Made by a program: the position numbers and the translations under genes. A stretch of 64,000 nt of DNA, from assembly GCA_965249175.1 (NCBI GenBank), contig OZ252227.1, positions 5,456,001 through 5,520,000 of the forward strand. The letters are read 5' to 3'. Shown piece by piece: positions 26,013-35,436 of this stretch (positions within the stretch are counted from its first letter, which is position 1; each line of letters opens with the position of its first letter). The notes below the pieces were generated by a model, which ran no database searches, had not been told where the DNA came from, and saw only the letters and a program-made list of their open reading frames with translations. The stretch comes from CAZYFH01 sp965249175. Its GTDB lineage: Bacteria; Acidobacteriota; Vicinamibacteria; Vicinamibacterales; UBA8438.

Positions 26013-28913
26013 TCAAAAGCGGAAGAGGCGGTTGATCTTGACGATGAACGCCCTGTTCTCGAGCACCGGGGCGCCACGCAACATCGTGTCACGCTGATCG
26101 GTGTAGACGACGAACAGCTCGCTGCCCGGCGAGTACTCCCAGCGGAGTCGCAGGTTGGCGCTGAGCGTGTCGTTGCTCGAGTTGTACTGCAGCAGGCCGC
26201 CAAAGAACATCCGTGGCGTGAAGGTATAGGTCGCACGGGTCGTGGCGAGCGTCGCGGTGAACCGGCCCTCGGGCAGCTCGATCCGATTGACGGAGATGCC
26301 TGGCTCCACCGACAGTTGCGGCGTGACCTCGATCCGTCCCTGGCGATAGCCCGCCGCGGTAATGGAACCGTTGAAGAACGCACCTCGCTGGAAGGAGAGG
26401 CTACCCGAGACCCGGCGTTGCCCGCCCATCGAATACGACAAGAACACGTCGCTGAAGCCGTAGCCGCCGATCGGAATCGCCACATCCGACGCGATCTGGA
26501 ACGGATCCAAGAGCAACTCGTAACTCTTCTGGACGTCGACGCCGATGCGATCGCTGTTCTCCAGCTCACTGTTGAAGCTCACCTGCGACGTGCGGGTCTC
26601 CAGCTCCCCGGCGCCGTTGAGGATGTAATCGACGCTGCCGCTCAGCCTGAACTGCCGCACCGCGTCGATCGAACTCGGTCTCGGACTGTATTGCGCCCGA
26701 ACGAACGTGCGCCGGAAGTCGTCCCGGCGCAGGAAGCCGATCTCGGGGTTGAAGTTGTCGCCGACCAGCAAATGGTCGACGCGCACGCCGTAGAGGTCGC
26801 CGTTGTAGCTAAACGCCGCCTGGTAGCTCGCGTCGTCACCGACGAGACCGGGCGTACGCGTGCGGGCGTAGTAGCCGCTGAAGTTCACATTGTCATAGAA
26901 CGAGAACGCGGCGTCGAGGCCGTAGACTGCGTTCGAGCCCTGCCCGAGCGTGGACACGGACCGACTGGTGAAAATCCCGCCGATGCGGCTTCGGCGCAGG
27001 ATGTCGCGCTTCACGCGCAGCACAGTGAAGTTGGTCGATTGCGCGCCAATGCTGGCCGCCTCGTCAGTCTGGATATTCACGGCGCCGACGCTGAACTGGC
27101 CGATCTTCCCCGTGAGCCGGCCGCCGCCCAGAATCGGGACGGTCTGCCCACTCTCCAACCCGATACGACGGCTGAAGAACACGATCGGCGCGTTGCCGCC
27201 GCCAAAGAACCCGCCGCCGCCTGAGGGGCGCCCGCCGCCACCTCCGCCACCAAAGCCGCTCCCGCTCCCGAAGTCGAAGATTCCCCGGCTCTCGAGGAAG
27301 AACTCGCGCTTCTCGGGGAAGAACAGGCTGAACCGCGTGAGGTTGACCTGCTGCTCATCCACTTCGACCTGGGCAAAATCGGTGTTGTAGGTGAAGTCGG
27401 CGGTCAGGTTCTCCGTCACGGCGTACTTGGCGTCGATGCCGAAGTCGCCGGCGCCGGCATTCGAGATCACGGGCGCGGCGTTGAGGTCACTGGCCACTGA
27501 CGAGATCGCATACGGCTTGACCTCGAGGTTGCCGCCGGCGGCCGGGACCTCGAGACCGACCAGCGTGCCGGCCTCCGAGAGGCGCAGGATACCGGGAAAC
27601 GCGTTGATCGGCAGCAGCGTGAGATACGACCACTCGTTCATCCGCATCACGTAGCGCTGCAACTGGATGCCCCAGACCTGCGACGCGCCCGGGCTGTAAC
27701 GGAGGGATTTGAAGGGGATCTCCATCTCGACGGTCCAGCCGCCGTCGAAGCGTCCGGTCCGGCGATCCCAGACCGGATTCCAGTCGCTGTTGGGGCTGCT
27801 CTCGTCGGTGATCTGATAGTCGAAGAAGCCGGCGATGGGGTTCACCATGAAGCCGACGCCGTTCCGCCGATCGTAGAAGGTGTCGAACACCACCTGGAAG
27901 TTGTCGTTCCTGATGATCGTGAACGAGTCGCGCCGCATGTCGTTGGCGACCAGCGACTCCGGCTCGGAGTCCCAGCACCGTGCCGCGACGTAGATGTTCT
28001 CGTCGTCGTAGAAGATCCAGACCTCGGTCAGCTCCGTCGGGGCCTCACCGTTGTTGGGCACCTGCTGGATGAACCCACTGACGGAAGCGACGTCCTCGTA
28101 GACGCCGTCGTCAAGCGCTCCGTCCAACCGTAACGGCGCGTCAATACGCACCGCTCGTATCGTGGCGCCGCCGTCGGCGTCGCGTGCCAGGGTCGACGGC
28201 GCCATCGGCGGCGCGGGACCGTCGATCACCACGGTGGACGCCAGCGGTGTGAACTCGCCAGTGGCGGCACGAGCGGCTTCAACCGGTGGACGCGGTGGCG
28301 TCGGATCGGCCTCCGGGGAACGCTCGCCAGCCGTCATCGTGACCGCGAGACCACCCCCTGACAGCCCGCCGGCGAGGTCCGCCGCAACGCGGTCCTGCAA
28401 GGCGAAGAGCTCGCTCTCCTGGCCGTCCACCCTGGCCGCCCGAACGACCGTGGCGGTCTCGACCTCCACCAGGCGGGCCGTGATACGGAGGCGGTCGCCC
28501 ATCCGCTGGTACCCACCGGAGACGACCCACCGCGCCCCGACGAGACGACCCGCCTCCACCGCAAGCCCGTCGGCGGCGGAGCGATCCCCCGCGGGCAGAC
28601 GATCGAGCGCGGCCGACACCGTCTGATATGCCGTCACCGACACCCCGCTCGCCCGCTCGAGGTCGGTCGCCAGGGACTCCGCGATCCCCACCCCGATCCA
28701 GTCATCCTCGGGCGCCTCGGTGATGTTGGTGAACGGGAGGACCGCGACGCTCTCCGTGTCTTGCGCGGTGTTCGCTTGTCCGCTCACCGTAGTCCCGAGT
28801 CGAACCGCAGACAGCGCCTCCGCGGCTGGAATCGTCGCCGCGAACAGGCCTGCCGCCGAGAGGATCGCAAGAGCCCTTGCGATCCGGCCCAGTTCACTCC
28901 TCGGTGTCGTCAA
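26013..28913 (-). CDS. TolB-like domain fused to CBM9/DUF5916 outer-membrane protein
   Basis: About 966 residues. After a signal peptide (ARALAILSAAGLFAATIPAA), residues about 50-190 form a TolB/FlgO-like domain (VAVLPFTNITEAPEDDWIG, GVGIAESLATDLERA, GARWVVSGGYQRMGDRLRIT). A Pro-rich linker precedes a CBM9/DUF1083-like domain (PLRLDGALDDGVYEDV; NIYVAARCWD). The DUF5916 barrel follows (RFSLFFPEKREFFLESRGIF; FSRRIGLESGQTVPILGGGR; ending VKINRLFRF). A low-complexity glycine stretch lies in the barrel. Usually DUF5916 proteins lack the TolB part. TTG at 28913 is preferred as start; the frame is open to 29030. Confidence 0.8.
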   Translation of the reverse strand: MTTPRSELGRIARALAILSAAGLFAATIPAAEALSAVRLGTTVSGQANTAQDTESVAVLPFTNITEAPEDDWIGVGIAESLATDLERASGVSVTAYQTVSAALDRLPAGDRSAADGLAVEAGRLVGARWVVSGGYQRMGDRLRITARLVEVETATVVRAARVDGQESELFALQDRVAADLAGGLSGGGLAVTMTAGERSPEADPTPPRPPVEAARAATGEFTPLASTVVIDGPAPPMAPSTLARDADGGATIRAVRIDAPLRLDGALDDGVYEDVASVSGFIQQVPNNGEAPTELTEVWIFYDDENIYVAARCWDSEPESLVANDMRRDSFTIIRNDNFQVVFDTFYDRRNGVGFMVNPIAGFFDYQITDESSPNSDWNPVWDRRTGRFDGGWTVEMEIPFKSLRYSPGASQVWGIQLQRYVMRMNEWSYLTLLPINAFPGILRLSEAGTLVGLEVPAAGGNLEVKPYAISSVASDLNAAPVISNAGAGDFGIDAKYAVTENLTADFTYNTDFAQVEVDEQQVNLTRFSLFFPEKREFFLESRGIFDFGSGSGFGGGGGGGRPSGGGGFFGGGNAPIVFFSRRIGLESGQTVPILGGGRLTGKIGQFSVGAVNIQTDEAASIGAQSTNFTVLRVKRDILRRSRIGGIFTSRSVSTLGQGSNAVYGLDAAFSFYDNVNFSGYYARTRTPGLVGDDASYQAAFSYNGDLYGVRVDHLLVGDNFNPEIGFLRRDDFRRTFVRAQYSPRPSSIDAVRQFRLSGSVDYILNGAGELETRTSQVSFNSELENSDRIGVDVQKSYELLLDPFQIASDVAIPIGGYGFSDVFLSYSMGGQRRVSGSLSFQRGAFFNGSITAAGYRQGRIEVTPQLSVEPGISVNRIELPEGRFTATLATTRATYTFTPRMFFGGLLQYNSSNDTLSANLRLRWEYSPGSELFVVYTDQRDTMLRGAPVLENRAFIVKINRLFRF

Positions 28914-29029
28914 ATAGATGCGCTCACCAGACTGCCCGCTAAAATTGTCGAGGCGGACCAACAATAATACGCTGCCGGCTAAGAGGCCGTTTCTCACGGT
29001 GCGGCAGATCTGGTGTTCTGACACGAACA

Positions 29030-31456
29030 ATGAGCAGTCGGGCGCGCGTGGTCGTCATCGGCGGCGGTATCAGCGGGTGCAGCCTCCTGTATCACCTGAC
29101 GAAGCTCGGGTGGACCGACGTGATGCTCGTGGATAAGAACGAGCTGACGTCGGGCTCGACCTGGCTCGCCGCGGGCAACGTCGTGCAGTGGACCGCGAAT
29201 CGCTGCAACGCACGACTGCATCGATACAGCATCGAGCTGTATCAGCGACTCGAGGCCGAGACCGGTCAGGAGACGGGCTGGCGGACGACGGGAAGCCTGC
29301 GCCTGGCGACGACGCCTGACCGGATGGACGAGTACCGTCACGTGGCATCGAAGGACCACGCACTGGACATCGAGTGCGCGCTCGTGGCGCCTGCGGAGGC
29401 ACGGCGGATTTTCCCGTTCATGCAGGGCGACGGTCTGGTCGGGGCGATGCATCACCCGCACGACGGCCACTGCGATCCGGCGGGCACCACCACCGCCCTG
29501 GCCACCGGCGCGCGTCGGGCGGGTGCGGAGATCAGCCGCTTCAACCGCGTGACGGACCTGTCGCGCACCCGGGGCGGCGAATGGCACGTGCACACGGAGC
29601 AGGGGGACATCACGGCGGAGATCGTCGTGAACGCGGGCGGGCTCTGGGCCGACCGGATTGCCGCCATGGTCGGTGTGTCCCTGCCGACGACGTCGATGGA
29701 ACACCATCACATCCTGTTCGAGGACCTTCCCGAGATCGAAGCCCTCGACCGCGAGTTGACATCACTACGCGATCCGGACGTTCCCTACTACCTGCGGAGG
29801 GAGGGCAACAGTCTGCTCGTGGGCCCGTACGAGGCGGAGTGCAAGGCCTGGAGCATCGACGGCGTGGCGTGGGAGTGGGCGCAGATGGATCTGCCACCGG
29901 ACCTCGAACGGATTCAGCGCTACATCGTGCGCCTCATGGAGCGCGTGCCGATGCTCACGGACGCCGGGCTGAAGCACATCTCGAACGGCCCCATCACATA
30001 CACCCCGGACGGCCAGCAACTGCTGGGACCGGTGCACGGCGTCCCGAACTTCTACTGCCTGGCGGGATGCAACTTCGGCATTACCCAGGCGGGCGGCGTC
30101 GGCAAGTACCTCGCCGAGTGGATCGTGGAGGGCGAACCGAGCATCGACCTGTCGAGCCTCGATCCGCGGCGCTTCGGCACCTGGACCACCAAGGCGTATA
30201 CCGTCGCCAAGGCCCACGAAGCCTATCGACTGCAGTATCAGCTCTCGATTCCGGACACGGAGCGCGACGCAGGACGGCCGGTCACGACACCTCCGGTGTA
30301 CGAGGCGCAGAAAGCGCGCGGTGCCGTGTTCGGCAGCCGATACGGGTGGGAGCGGGCGAACTGGTTTGCCCCCGACGGGGTGGAACCGGTGGACCGGCTG
30401 TCGTTCCGTCGGAACACGAACTACTTCGAGCACGTCGGCGCCGAGTGCGGCGCGGTCACCAACCGCGTAGCCGTGTACGAGCTGAGCGCCTTCGCGAAGT
30501 TCCTGGTGTCCGGACGTGACGCGGCGGCGTTCCTCGACCACTTGACGGCGGGCCGCCTCCCGCGAGCCCCGCGCGTGCGCTACACCCTCATGCTCACCGC
30601 GGCGGGTCATGTGGCCGAGGACATGACGGTCACGCGCCTCGACGACGATCGTTTCTACATCGTCGCCCCGGCGGCGTCGGAGCTGCGGCTGTTGCAACAC
30701 CTGGAGGACCATCTCCCGCGAGACGGCGCGGTCGCAATCGAGAACGTGACGAGTAACCACGGCGTCCTCTCCGTCGTGGGACCCCGATCGCGAACCCTGC
30801 TCGCCAGGCTGACGGACACGGACTGGTCCTCCGCGCGGTTCCCCTGGCTGTCGTGGCGTGACGTCCGTATCGGCACGTCGCCGGCGCGGGCGCTGCGCGT
30901 CAACTTCGTGGGCGAGCTCGGGTGGGAGCTACATCACGAGCTCAGCCAGCAGTCGGCGATCTACGAGCGCATCCTGGAAGCCGGGACGGATCTGGGCCTC
31001 AGCGACTGCGGCATGCGCGCGGTGCTCAACTCCTTGCGTCTGGAGAAGGGCTATCTGATGGCCGCCGACCTCTGCGGCGAGGAAACCCCCTTCCAGGCCG
31101 GGCTCGATGGCTTCGTGGCGATGGACATGGATAAGGGCGACTTCATCGGCCGGCGAGCCCTCGAGGAACTGTTGCAGCGCGGAGTACCGACGCGACTCGT
31201 GACGCTGGTCATCGACGCCGGCGACGCCGACGCGTGCGGCGAAGAATGCATCTGGAGGGGCGAGGAAGTCGTCGGGCGCGTCACCTCCGGGGGCTGGGGA
31301 CACCGGGTTGGGCGCAGCATCGCGCTCGGCTACGTTCGAGCCGCGTGGTCGCAGACGGGCACGAAGCTAACCGTCGAGATCCTCGACGAGCGACGACCGG
31401 CCACGGTTGTCCCGACGCCGTACTACGACCCGAAGAACGCGAGGCTTCGCGCCTGA
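29030..31456 (+). CDS. FAD-dependent oxidoreductase with GcvT domain (dimethylglycine/sarcosine dehydrogenase type)
   Basis: An 808-residue enzyme. The Rossmann dinucleotide motif VVVIGGGISGCSLLYHLTKL is at the N-terminus. DAO-type segments follow (LTSGSTWLAAGNVVQW, IVVNAGGLWADRI, YCLAGCNFGITQAGGVGKYL). The FAO_M linker is near 380, and the GcvT folate-binding region runs from about 430 (VAVYELSAFAKFLVSG; LRVNFVGELGWELHH; LEKGYLMAADLCGEETPFQAGL). The family oxidatively demethylates N-methylated amines and passes the one-carbon unit to tetrahydrofolate. Its neighbours downstream are an amidohydrolase and an amino-acid permease, supporting an amine-catabolism unit. The exact substrate is unknown. 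Confidence 0.88.
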   Translation: MSSRARVVVIGGGISGCSLLYHLTKLGWTDVMLVDKNELTSGSTWLAAGNVVQWTANRCNARLHRYSIELYQRLEAETGQETGWRTTGSLRLATTPDRMDEYRHVASKDHALDIECALVAPAEARRIFPFMQGDGLVGAMHHPHDGHCDPAGTTTALATGARRAGAEISRFNRVTDLSRTRGGEWHVHTEQGDITAEIVVNAGGLWADRIAAMVGVSLPTTSMEHHHILFEDLPEIEALDRELTSLRDPDVPYYLRREGNSLLVGPYEAECKAWSIDGVAWEWAQMDLPPDLERIQRYIVRLMERVPMLTDAGLKHISNGPITYTPDGQQLLGPVHGVPNFYCLAGCNFGITQAGGVGKYLAEWIVEGEPSIDLSSLDPRRFGTWTTKAYTVAKAHEAYRLQYQLSIPDTERDAGRPVTTPPVYEAQKARGAVFGSRYGWERANWFAPDGVEPVDRLSFRRNTNYFEHVGAECGAVTNRVAVYELSAFAKFLVSGRDAAAFLDHLTAGRLPRAPRVRYTLMLTAAGHVAEDMTVTRLDDDRFYIVAPAASELRLLQHLEDHLPRDGAVAIENVTSNHGVLSVVGPRSRTLLARLTDTDWSSARFPWLSWRDVRIGTSPARALRVNFVGELGWELHHELSQQSAIYERILEAGTDLGLSDCGMRAVLNSLRLEKGYLMAADLCGEETPFQAGLDGFVAMDMDKGDFIGRRALEELLQRGVPTRLVTLVIDAGDADACGEECIWRGEEVVGRVTSGGWGHRVGRSIALGYVRAAWSQTGTKLTVEILDERRPATVVPTPYYDPKNARLRA

Positions 31457-31520
31457 GCTACAGTTGCGCGGCAGGGTGCGTGCCGCGAACGACCGCGACC
31501 CATCCCCGTGGAGGACGAAC

Positions 31521-33257
31521 ATGAGACCGCGCATTGTCCACGTCGTCCCGTGCGCGCTGTTCCTGTGCGTTGTGACCACCGGTCGCGTCGCGGCTGACGA
31601 GCTCACGGTCTTCCCGGCGCGACGGATCGTCACCATGGATCCATCGATGCCCAGCGCGACGGCCGTGGCGGTGCGAGACGATCGGGTCGTGGCCGTGGGC
31701 ACGATGGATACGCTCAGGCCGTGGCTCGACGCGCACGAATACGAGATCGACGAGCGCCTCAAGAACAAGGTCCTCCTCCCGGGGTTCATCGACCCGCACC
31801 TGCATCCGGGATTGGGCGCCTCGTTGTTGGGGCAGAACGAGATCATCGCCCCGGAGGACTGGTTGCTTCCCGATCGCCTTGTCAAGGGGGTGCCCGATCG
31901 GGTGAGCTATCTCGCACGTCTGCGGGAGCTGGTCGCACGGGAGCCCGACACCGACTCGGCGTTCTTCACCTGGGGCTGGAACAGCTATTGGCACGGCGCG
32001 CTCACCCGCCACGATCTCGACGCCATCTCGGCGACGCGTCCGATCGTCGTGACGCAGCGCTCGGCCCATGAGGTTGTACTAAATACCGCCGCCCTCGAGG
32101 CGGCGCACATCAGTGCGGAGATCGCCGCCACGGTCCCCGACGGCGTCGACTGGGACGCGGGCCGCTTCTGGGAGCGGGGGCGGACCGTCGCAACGGCCGG
32201 CGTCAACCGCTACCTGCGCGACCCCGCGACGGCCGGCGATGGTCTGGCGCTGGTGGCGGACCTCGTGCATCGCGGTGGCGTGACGACGATCTCCGATCCC
32301 GGGCTGGCTCCCGCAGCCAACACCCCGCAGTGGGCGCGCTTCAAGGCGGCGTTCGACACCGATCGGACGCCGTTTCGCACCTTGCTCGTGGCCGGTGCGC
32401 GGGGCTACGACGCCCGGCCGGGCGCTACGCTGGAAGCCAAGTTCGAAGCCGACCGCGCGGCCAATACGCGGCGGCTGATCTTCACGAAGGGCATCAAGCA
32501 CTTCGCGGACGGCGCCATGTTCGCGCAATACATGCAGATGGGAGAGCCGGGCTACATCGACGGCCATCACGGCGAGTGGCTCACGCCGCCGGACCAGTTG
32601 AAGCCGCAGATCGAGCCATTCTGGGAGGCGGGCTTCGACGTCAACATTCATGTCAACGGCGACCGAGGGGTCGACGTCACGCTCGACGCGCTGCATGCGC
32701 TGCTCGAAGAACATCCGCGCCCCGACATTCGCTACATCCTGCAACACTTCGGCTTCTCCCGGCAGGACCAGGCGACACGCATCGGCCGCCTCGGCGCAAC
32801 GGTCTCGGCCACCGGCTACTATCTCTGGCTGCTCGGCGACAAGTGGGCCGAAGTGGGCATCGGGCCCGATCGCGCCGACAGGATGATCCGTCTCGGATCG
32901 CTGGCGCGAAACGGCGTCACCGTCACCCTCCACTCCGACCTGCCGATGGGGCCGGTGCGGCCGCTGCTGGCCGTCTGGTCGGTGACGACGCGGAAGACCG
33001 CCAGCGGCACCGTTCGGGGCGCCGAGGAGGCCTTGACGCTCGACCAGGCGCTACGCGCCGTGACGGTCGATGCCGCCTGGTCGCTCCGCATGGATCACGA
33101 GATCGGCAGCATCGCCGCGGGCAAGAAAGCCGACTTCGTCGTGCTGGACGAGGACCCGTACGCGGTCGCACTCGACCACGTCAAGGACATCCGCATCTGG
33201 GGCACCGTCTTCGAGGGTCAGGTGTTCCCGGTGGAGACGCCGCCCCGCACACCGTGA
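31521..33257 (+). CDS. Exported amidohydrolase (YtcJ-like)
   Basis: A 578-residue metal-dependent hydrolase with a signal peptide (VPCALFLCVVTTGRVAA). The N-terminal beta-sandwich strand precedes VLLPGFIDPHLHPG (metal His at about 93 and 95). A middle region carries FTKGIKHFADGAMFAQYMQM, the lysine/His sites NIHVNGDRGVD and ILQHFGFS, and the terminal Asp region VTLHSDLPMGPV. The C-terminus SIAAGKKADFVVLDEDPY is classic for the family. GGAGG at 31509 sets the start. It follows the FAD oxidoreductase by 64 bases. Confidence 0.88.
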   Translation: MRPRIVHVVPCALFLCVVTTGRVAADELTVFPARRIVTMDPSMPSATAVAVRDDRVVAVGTMDTLRPWLDAHEYEIDERLKNKVLLPGFIDPHLHPGLGASLLGQNEIIAPEDWLLPDRLVKGVPDRVSYLARLRELVAREPDTDSAFFTWGWNSYWHGALTRHDLDAISATRPIVVTQRSAHEVVLNTAALEAAHISAEIAATVPDGVDWDAGRFWERGRTVATAGVNRYLRDPATAGDGLALVADLVHRGGVTTISDPGLAPAANTPQWARFKAAFDTDRTPFRTLLVAGARGYDARPGATLEAKFEADRAANTRRLIFTKGIKHFADGAMFAQYMQMGEPGYIDGHHGEWLTPPDQLKPQIEPFWEAGFDVNIHVNGDRGVDVTLDALHALLEEHPRPDIRYILQHFGFSRQDQATRIGRLGATVSATGYYLWLLGDKWAEVGIGPDRADRMIRLGSLARNGVTVTLHSDLPMGPVRPLLAVWSVTTRKTASGTVRGAEEALTLDQALRAVTVDAAWSLRMDHEIGSIAAGKKADFVVLDEDPYAVALDHVKDIRIWGTVFEGQVFPVETPPRTP

Positions 33258-33264
33258 CCGACAC

Positions 33265-34710
33265 ATGGATGACGTGACTGGCCGCGCGGTGCTGCAGCGG
33301 CGCCTGAGCCTGTGGCATAGCGGCGCCCTCGCGCTCGGCTGCATGATCGGGTGGGGCTGCTTCGTCCTGCCGGGCGATTTCCTGGTCCGCGCCGGGCCCA
33401 TCGGCGCGACGATCGGGATCGTCGTCGGCGGCCTGCTGATGGTGCTCATCAGCTGCAGCTACGGCGTGATGGTGCCGCGCTTCCCCTCCGCGGGGGGCGA
33501 GTTCGTCTACGCGTACGCCACCAAGGGGCCGCATCACGCCTACATCTGCGGCTGGTTCCTGACGCTCGGCTACCTCGCGATCGTGCCACTCAACGCGACG
33601 GCGTTGGCGCTCCTCGGCAAGTTCATCTTCCCCGACCTCTTCGCGCGAGGCTATCTGTACTCGATCGCCGGCTTCGACGTCTTCGTCGGCGAGATCATGC
33701 TGGCATCGGCCGCGATCGTGGTGTTCGCCTGGTTCAACCATCGCGGCGTCAAGGTCGTCGGCCAGGCCCAGCTGCTGTTGTTGTTCGTCATGGTCGCGGC
33801 GGTGTTCCTGGTGGCGACGGGGAGCGCCATCGACACCGGAAGCTCGCTGGCGAACATGCGGCCGCCGTTCGCGCCCGACCGGTCCGCGGTGAGCGGCGTG
33901 CTCGCGATGGTGGCCATCGCCCCGTGGATGCTCAGTGGGTTTGACACACTGCCGCAGGCTGCCGAGGAGTTCGCGTTCTCTCCAGCGCAGGCGTTCCGCC
34001 TGATGCTGTTCTCGATCGTGGTCGGGGTCCTGCTCTACGTGACGGTGCTGCTGGCGACCAGCGTGCTCATGCCGTGGCCCGAGCTCGTCGCCGCGGCTCC
34101 CGAGTGGGCGACGGGCCACGCCACCCGAAGCAGTCTGGGTGGGGTCGGCCTCGCCATCTTGACGCTGGCCGTCCTCATGGGCATCTTCACCGGGATCAAC
34201 GGGTTCTTCATGGCCTCGAGCCGCCTGTTGTTCAGCATGAGCCGCGCGAAGATCCTGCCCGGCTGGTTCGGCCGACTCTCCCCGGCGCACGGCACGCCGT
34301 CGAACGCCATCCTGTTCGCGGCCGGGGCCTCCCTCTTGGCACCGTGGTTCGGACGGCAGGCGCTGCTGTGGGTCGTAGACATGTCAGCCGTCGGGATCGC
34401 CATGGGTTTTCTCTACACCTGTCTGGGAGCGGCAGCGATAACGCGGAGACAGCCCACGAGCACACCAGCCTGGGGCCGGCGCGGTGTCGCGGTAGCCGGG
34501 GCCGTCGTGTCCGCGGGCTTCATCGCGCTGCTCACCGTGCCGGGGACACCGGCGTTCATGGCCGCGCCATCGTGGATCGCCCTGGCGGGATGGGTGACGC
34601 TCGGGGGCGTCATCTATGTGATGCGGCGCGCCGAGCTCGAGCGGATGAGCCGCGCAGAGCTCGACTATTTGATCCTCGGCGACGGCAGTAGCGACACAAG
34701 AACCCGATGA
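33265..34710 (+). CDS. APC-family amino acid permease
   Basis: A 481-residue membrane transporter with about 12 hydrophobic helices. The APC start is visible: LSLWHSGALALGCMIGWGCF and LPGDFLVRAGPIGATIGIVVG. Further on are PRFPSAGGEFVYAYATKGP, the helix-six region MLSGFDTLPQAAEEF, and the MASSRLLFSMSRAKILPGWF loop. It probably imports the amine or amino acid handled by the two upstream enzymes (inference from an eight-base gap and shared strand). The C-terminal tail is short and hydrophilic. Confidence 0.9.
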   Translation: MDDVTGRAVLQRRLSLWHSGALALGCMIGWGCFVLPGDFLVRAGPIGATIGIVVGGLLMVLISCSYGVMVPRFPSAGGEFVYAYATKGPHHAYICGWFLTLGYLAIVPLNATALALLGKFIFPDLFARGYLYSIAGFDVFVGEIMLASAAIVVFAWFNHRGVKVVGQAQLLLLFVMVAAVFLVATGSAIDTGSSLANMRPPFAPDRSAVSGVLAMVAIAPWMLSGFDTLPQAAEEFAFSPAQAFRLMLFSIVVGVLLYVTVLLATSVLMPWPELVAAAPEWATGHATRSSLGGVGLAILTLAVLMGIFTGINGFFMASSRLLFSMSRAKILPGWFGRLSPAHGTPSNAILFAAGASLLAPWFGRQALLWVVDMSAVGIAMGFLYTCLGAAAITRRQPTSTPAWGRRGVAVAGAVVSAGFIALLTVPGTPAFMAAPSWIALAGWVTLGGVIYVMRRAELERMSRAELDYLILGDGSSDTRTR

Positions 34711-34785
34711 CCGGGGCCAGGCTCGAGGCGCTGCTGCCACAGCTCGTGTGGGCTAATGTAGCAATTGACTTAGTTTACTTTGGAC

Positions 34786-35012
34786 ATGACACAAGTGACC
34801 GTTCACGAGGCAAAGACCACCTGTCCCGTCTCCTGAAGGAGGCCGTCGCCGGAGAGGATGTTGTGATCACCCGGTCGGGCACGCCTATCGCCCGACTGGT
34901 CCCAATCAAGCCGGCCACGCCGCGCGAGCTCGGACGCGACCGGGGACGCTTCGAGGTGCCCGACGACTTCGATGACCTGCCGGCCGAGCTCATCAGGGAC
35001 TTCGACGCGTGA
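34786..35012 (+). CDS. Phd/YefM-type (VapB) antitoxin, frameshifted as read
   Basis: The ATG at 34786 begins MTQVTVHEAKT, the expected N-terminus of a Phd/YefM-family antitoxin, but that frame stops after 16 codons. A second frame continues HLSRLLKEAVAGEDVVITRS, then GTPIARLVPIKPATPRELG, and a toxin-binding tail FDDLPAELIRDFDA. One missing C near 34820 (ACCACCTG for ACCCACCTG) would join them. Function: binds and neutralises the PIN toxin encoded just downstream and represses the operon. Because an intact toxin without antitoxin is unlikely to persist, sequencing error is plausible. An AT-rich TTGACT element lies just upstream (34765-34770). Confidence 0.75.
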
Positions 35013-35401
35013 AGGTGCTCGTCGACACGCACTGCTGGCTGTGGATGCAAACGGCGCCTGAGCGCTTCTCCGAACAGAGTCGACGTCTGCTGCTGAATGC
35101 CTCGAACGATGTGCTCTTCTCGGCCGCGAGCTCTTGGGAAATCGCGCTCAAGTATGGGCAGGGCAAGCTGGCCTTGCCGGACCCCCCGGCAACGTATGTG
35201 CCGAGCCGACTGCAAGGAAGCGGCGTGACACCGATTCCGGTCGAGCACACGGACGCCCTCCGCGTGGCAGAGCTACCGCTTCACCATCGAGACCCGTTCG
35301 ACCGGCTGCTGGTCGCGCAGGCCCAGCGGCGACGCGCTGCGCTGATGACGGTCGACGAGAAGCTGCAGGCGTACGACGTCGAGGTGATCTGGGCGAGTTG
35401 A
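35009..35401 (+). CDS. vapC: VapC-type PIN-domain toxin
   Basis: A 130-residue PIN ribonuclease: start MKVLVDTHCWLWM with the first acidic residue Asp6, a central FSAASSWEIALKYGQGKL with Glu, then LPLHHRDPFDRLLVAQA with Asp pair, and ALMTVDEKLQAYDVEVIW. All four acidic positions of the active site appear to be present. It overlaps the antitoxin stop by four bases. Typical targets are tRNAs or other RNAs. Confidence 0.9.
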   Translation: MKVLVDTHCWLWMQTAPERFSEQSRRLLLNASNDVLFSAASSWEIALKYGQGKLALPDPPATYVPSRLQGSGVTPIPVEHTDALRVAELPLHHRDPFDRLLVAQAQRRRAALMTVDEKLQAYDVEVIWAS

Positions 35402-35436
35402 GCGGCGTGGGCAGCCTCGTTCCGCCTCCTTCAAGA

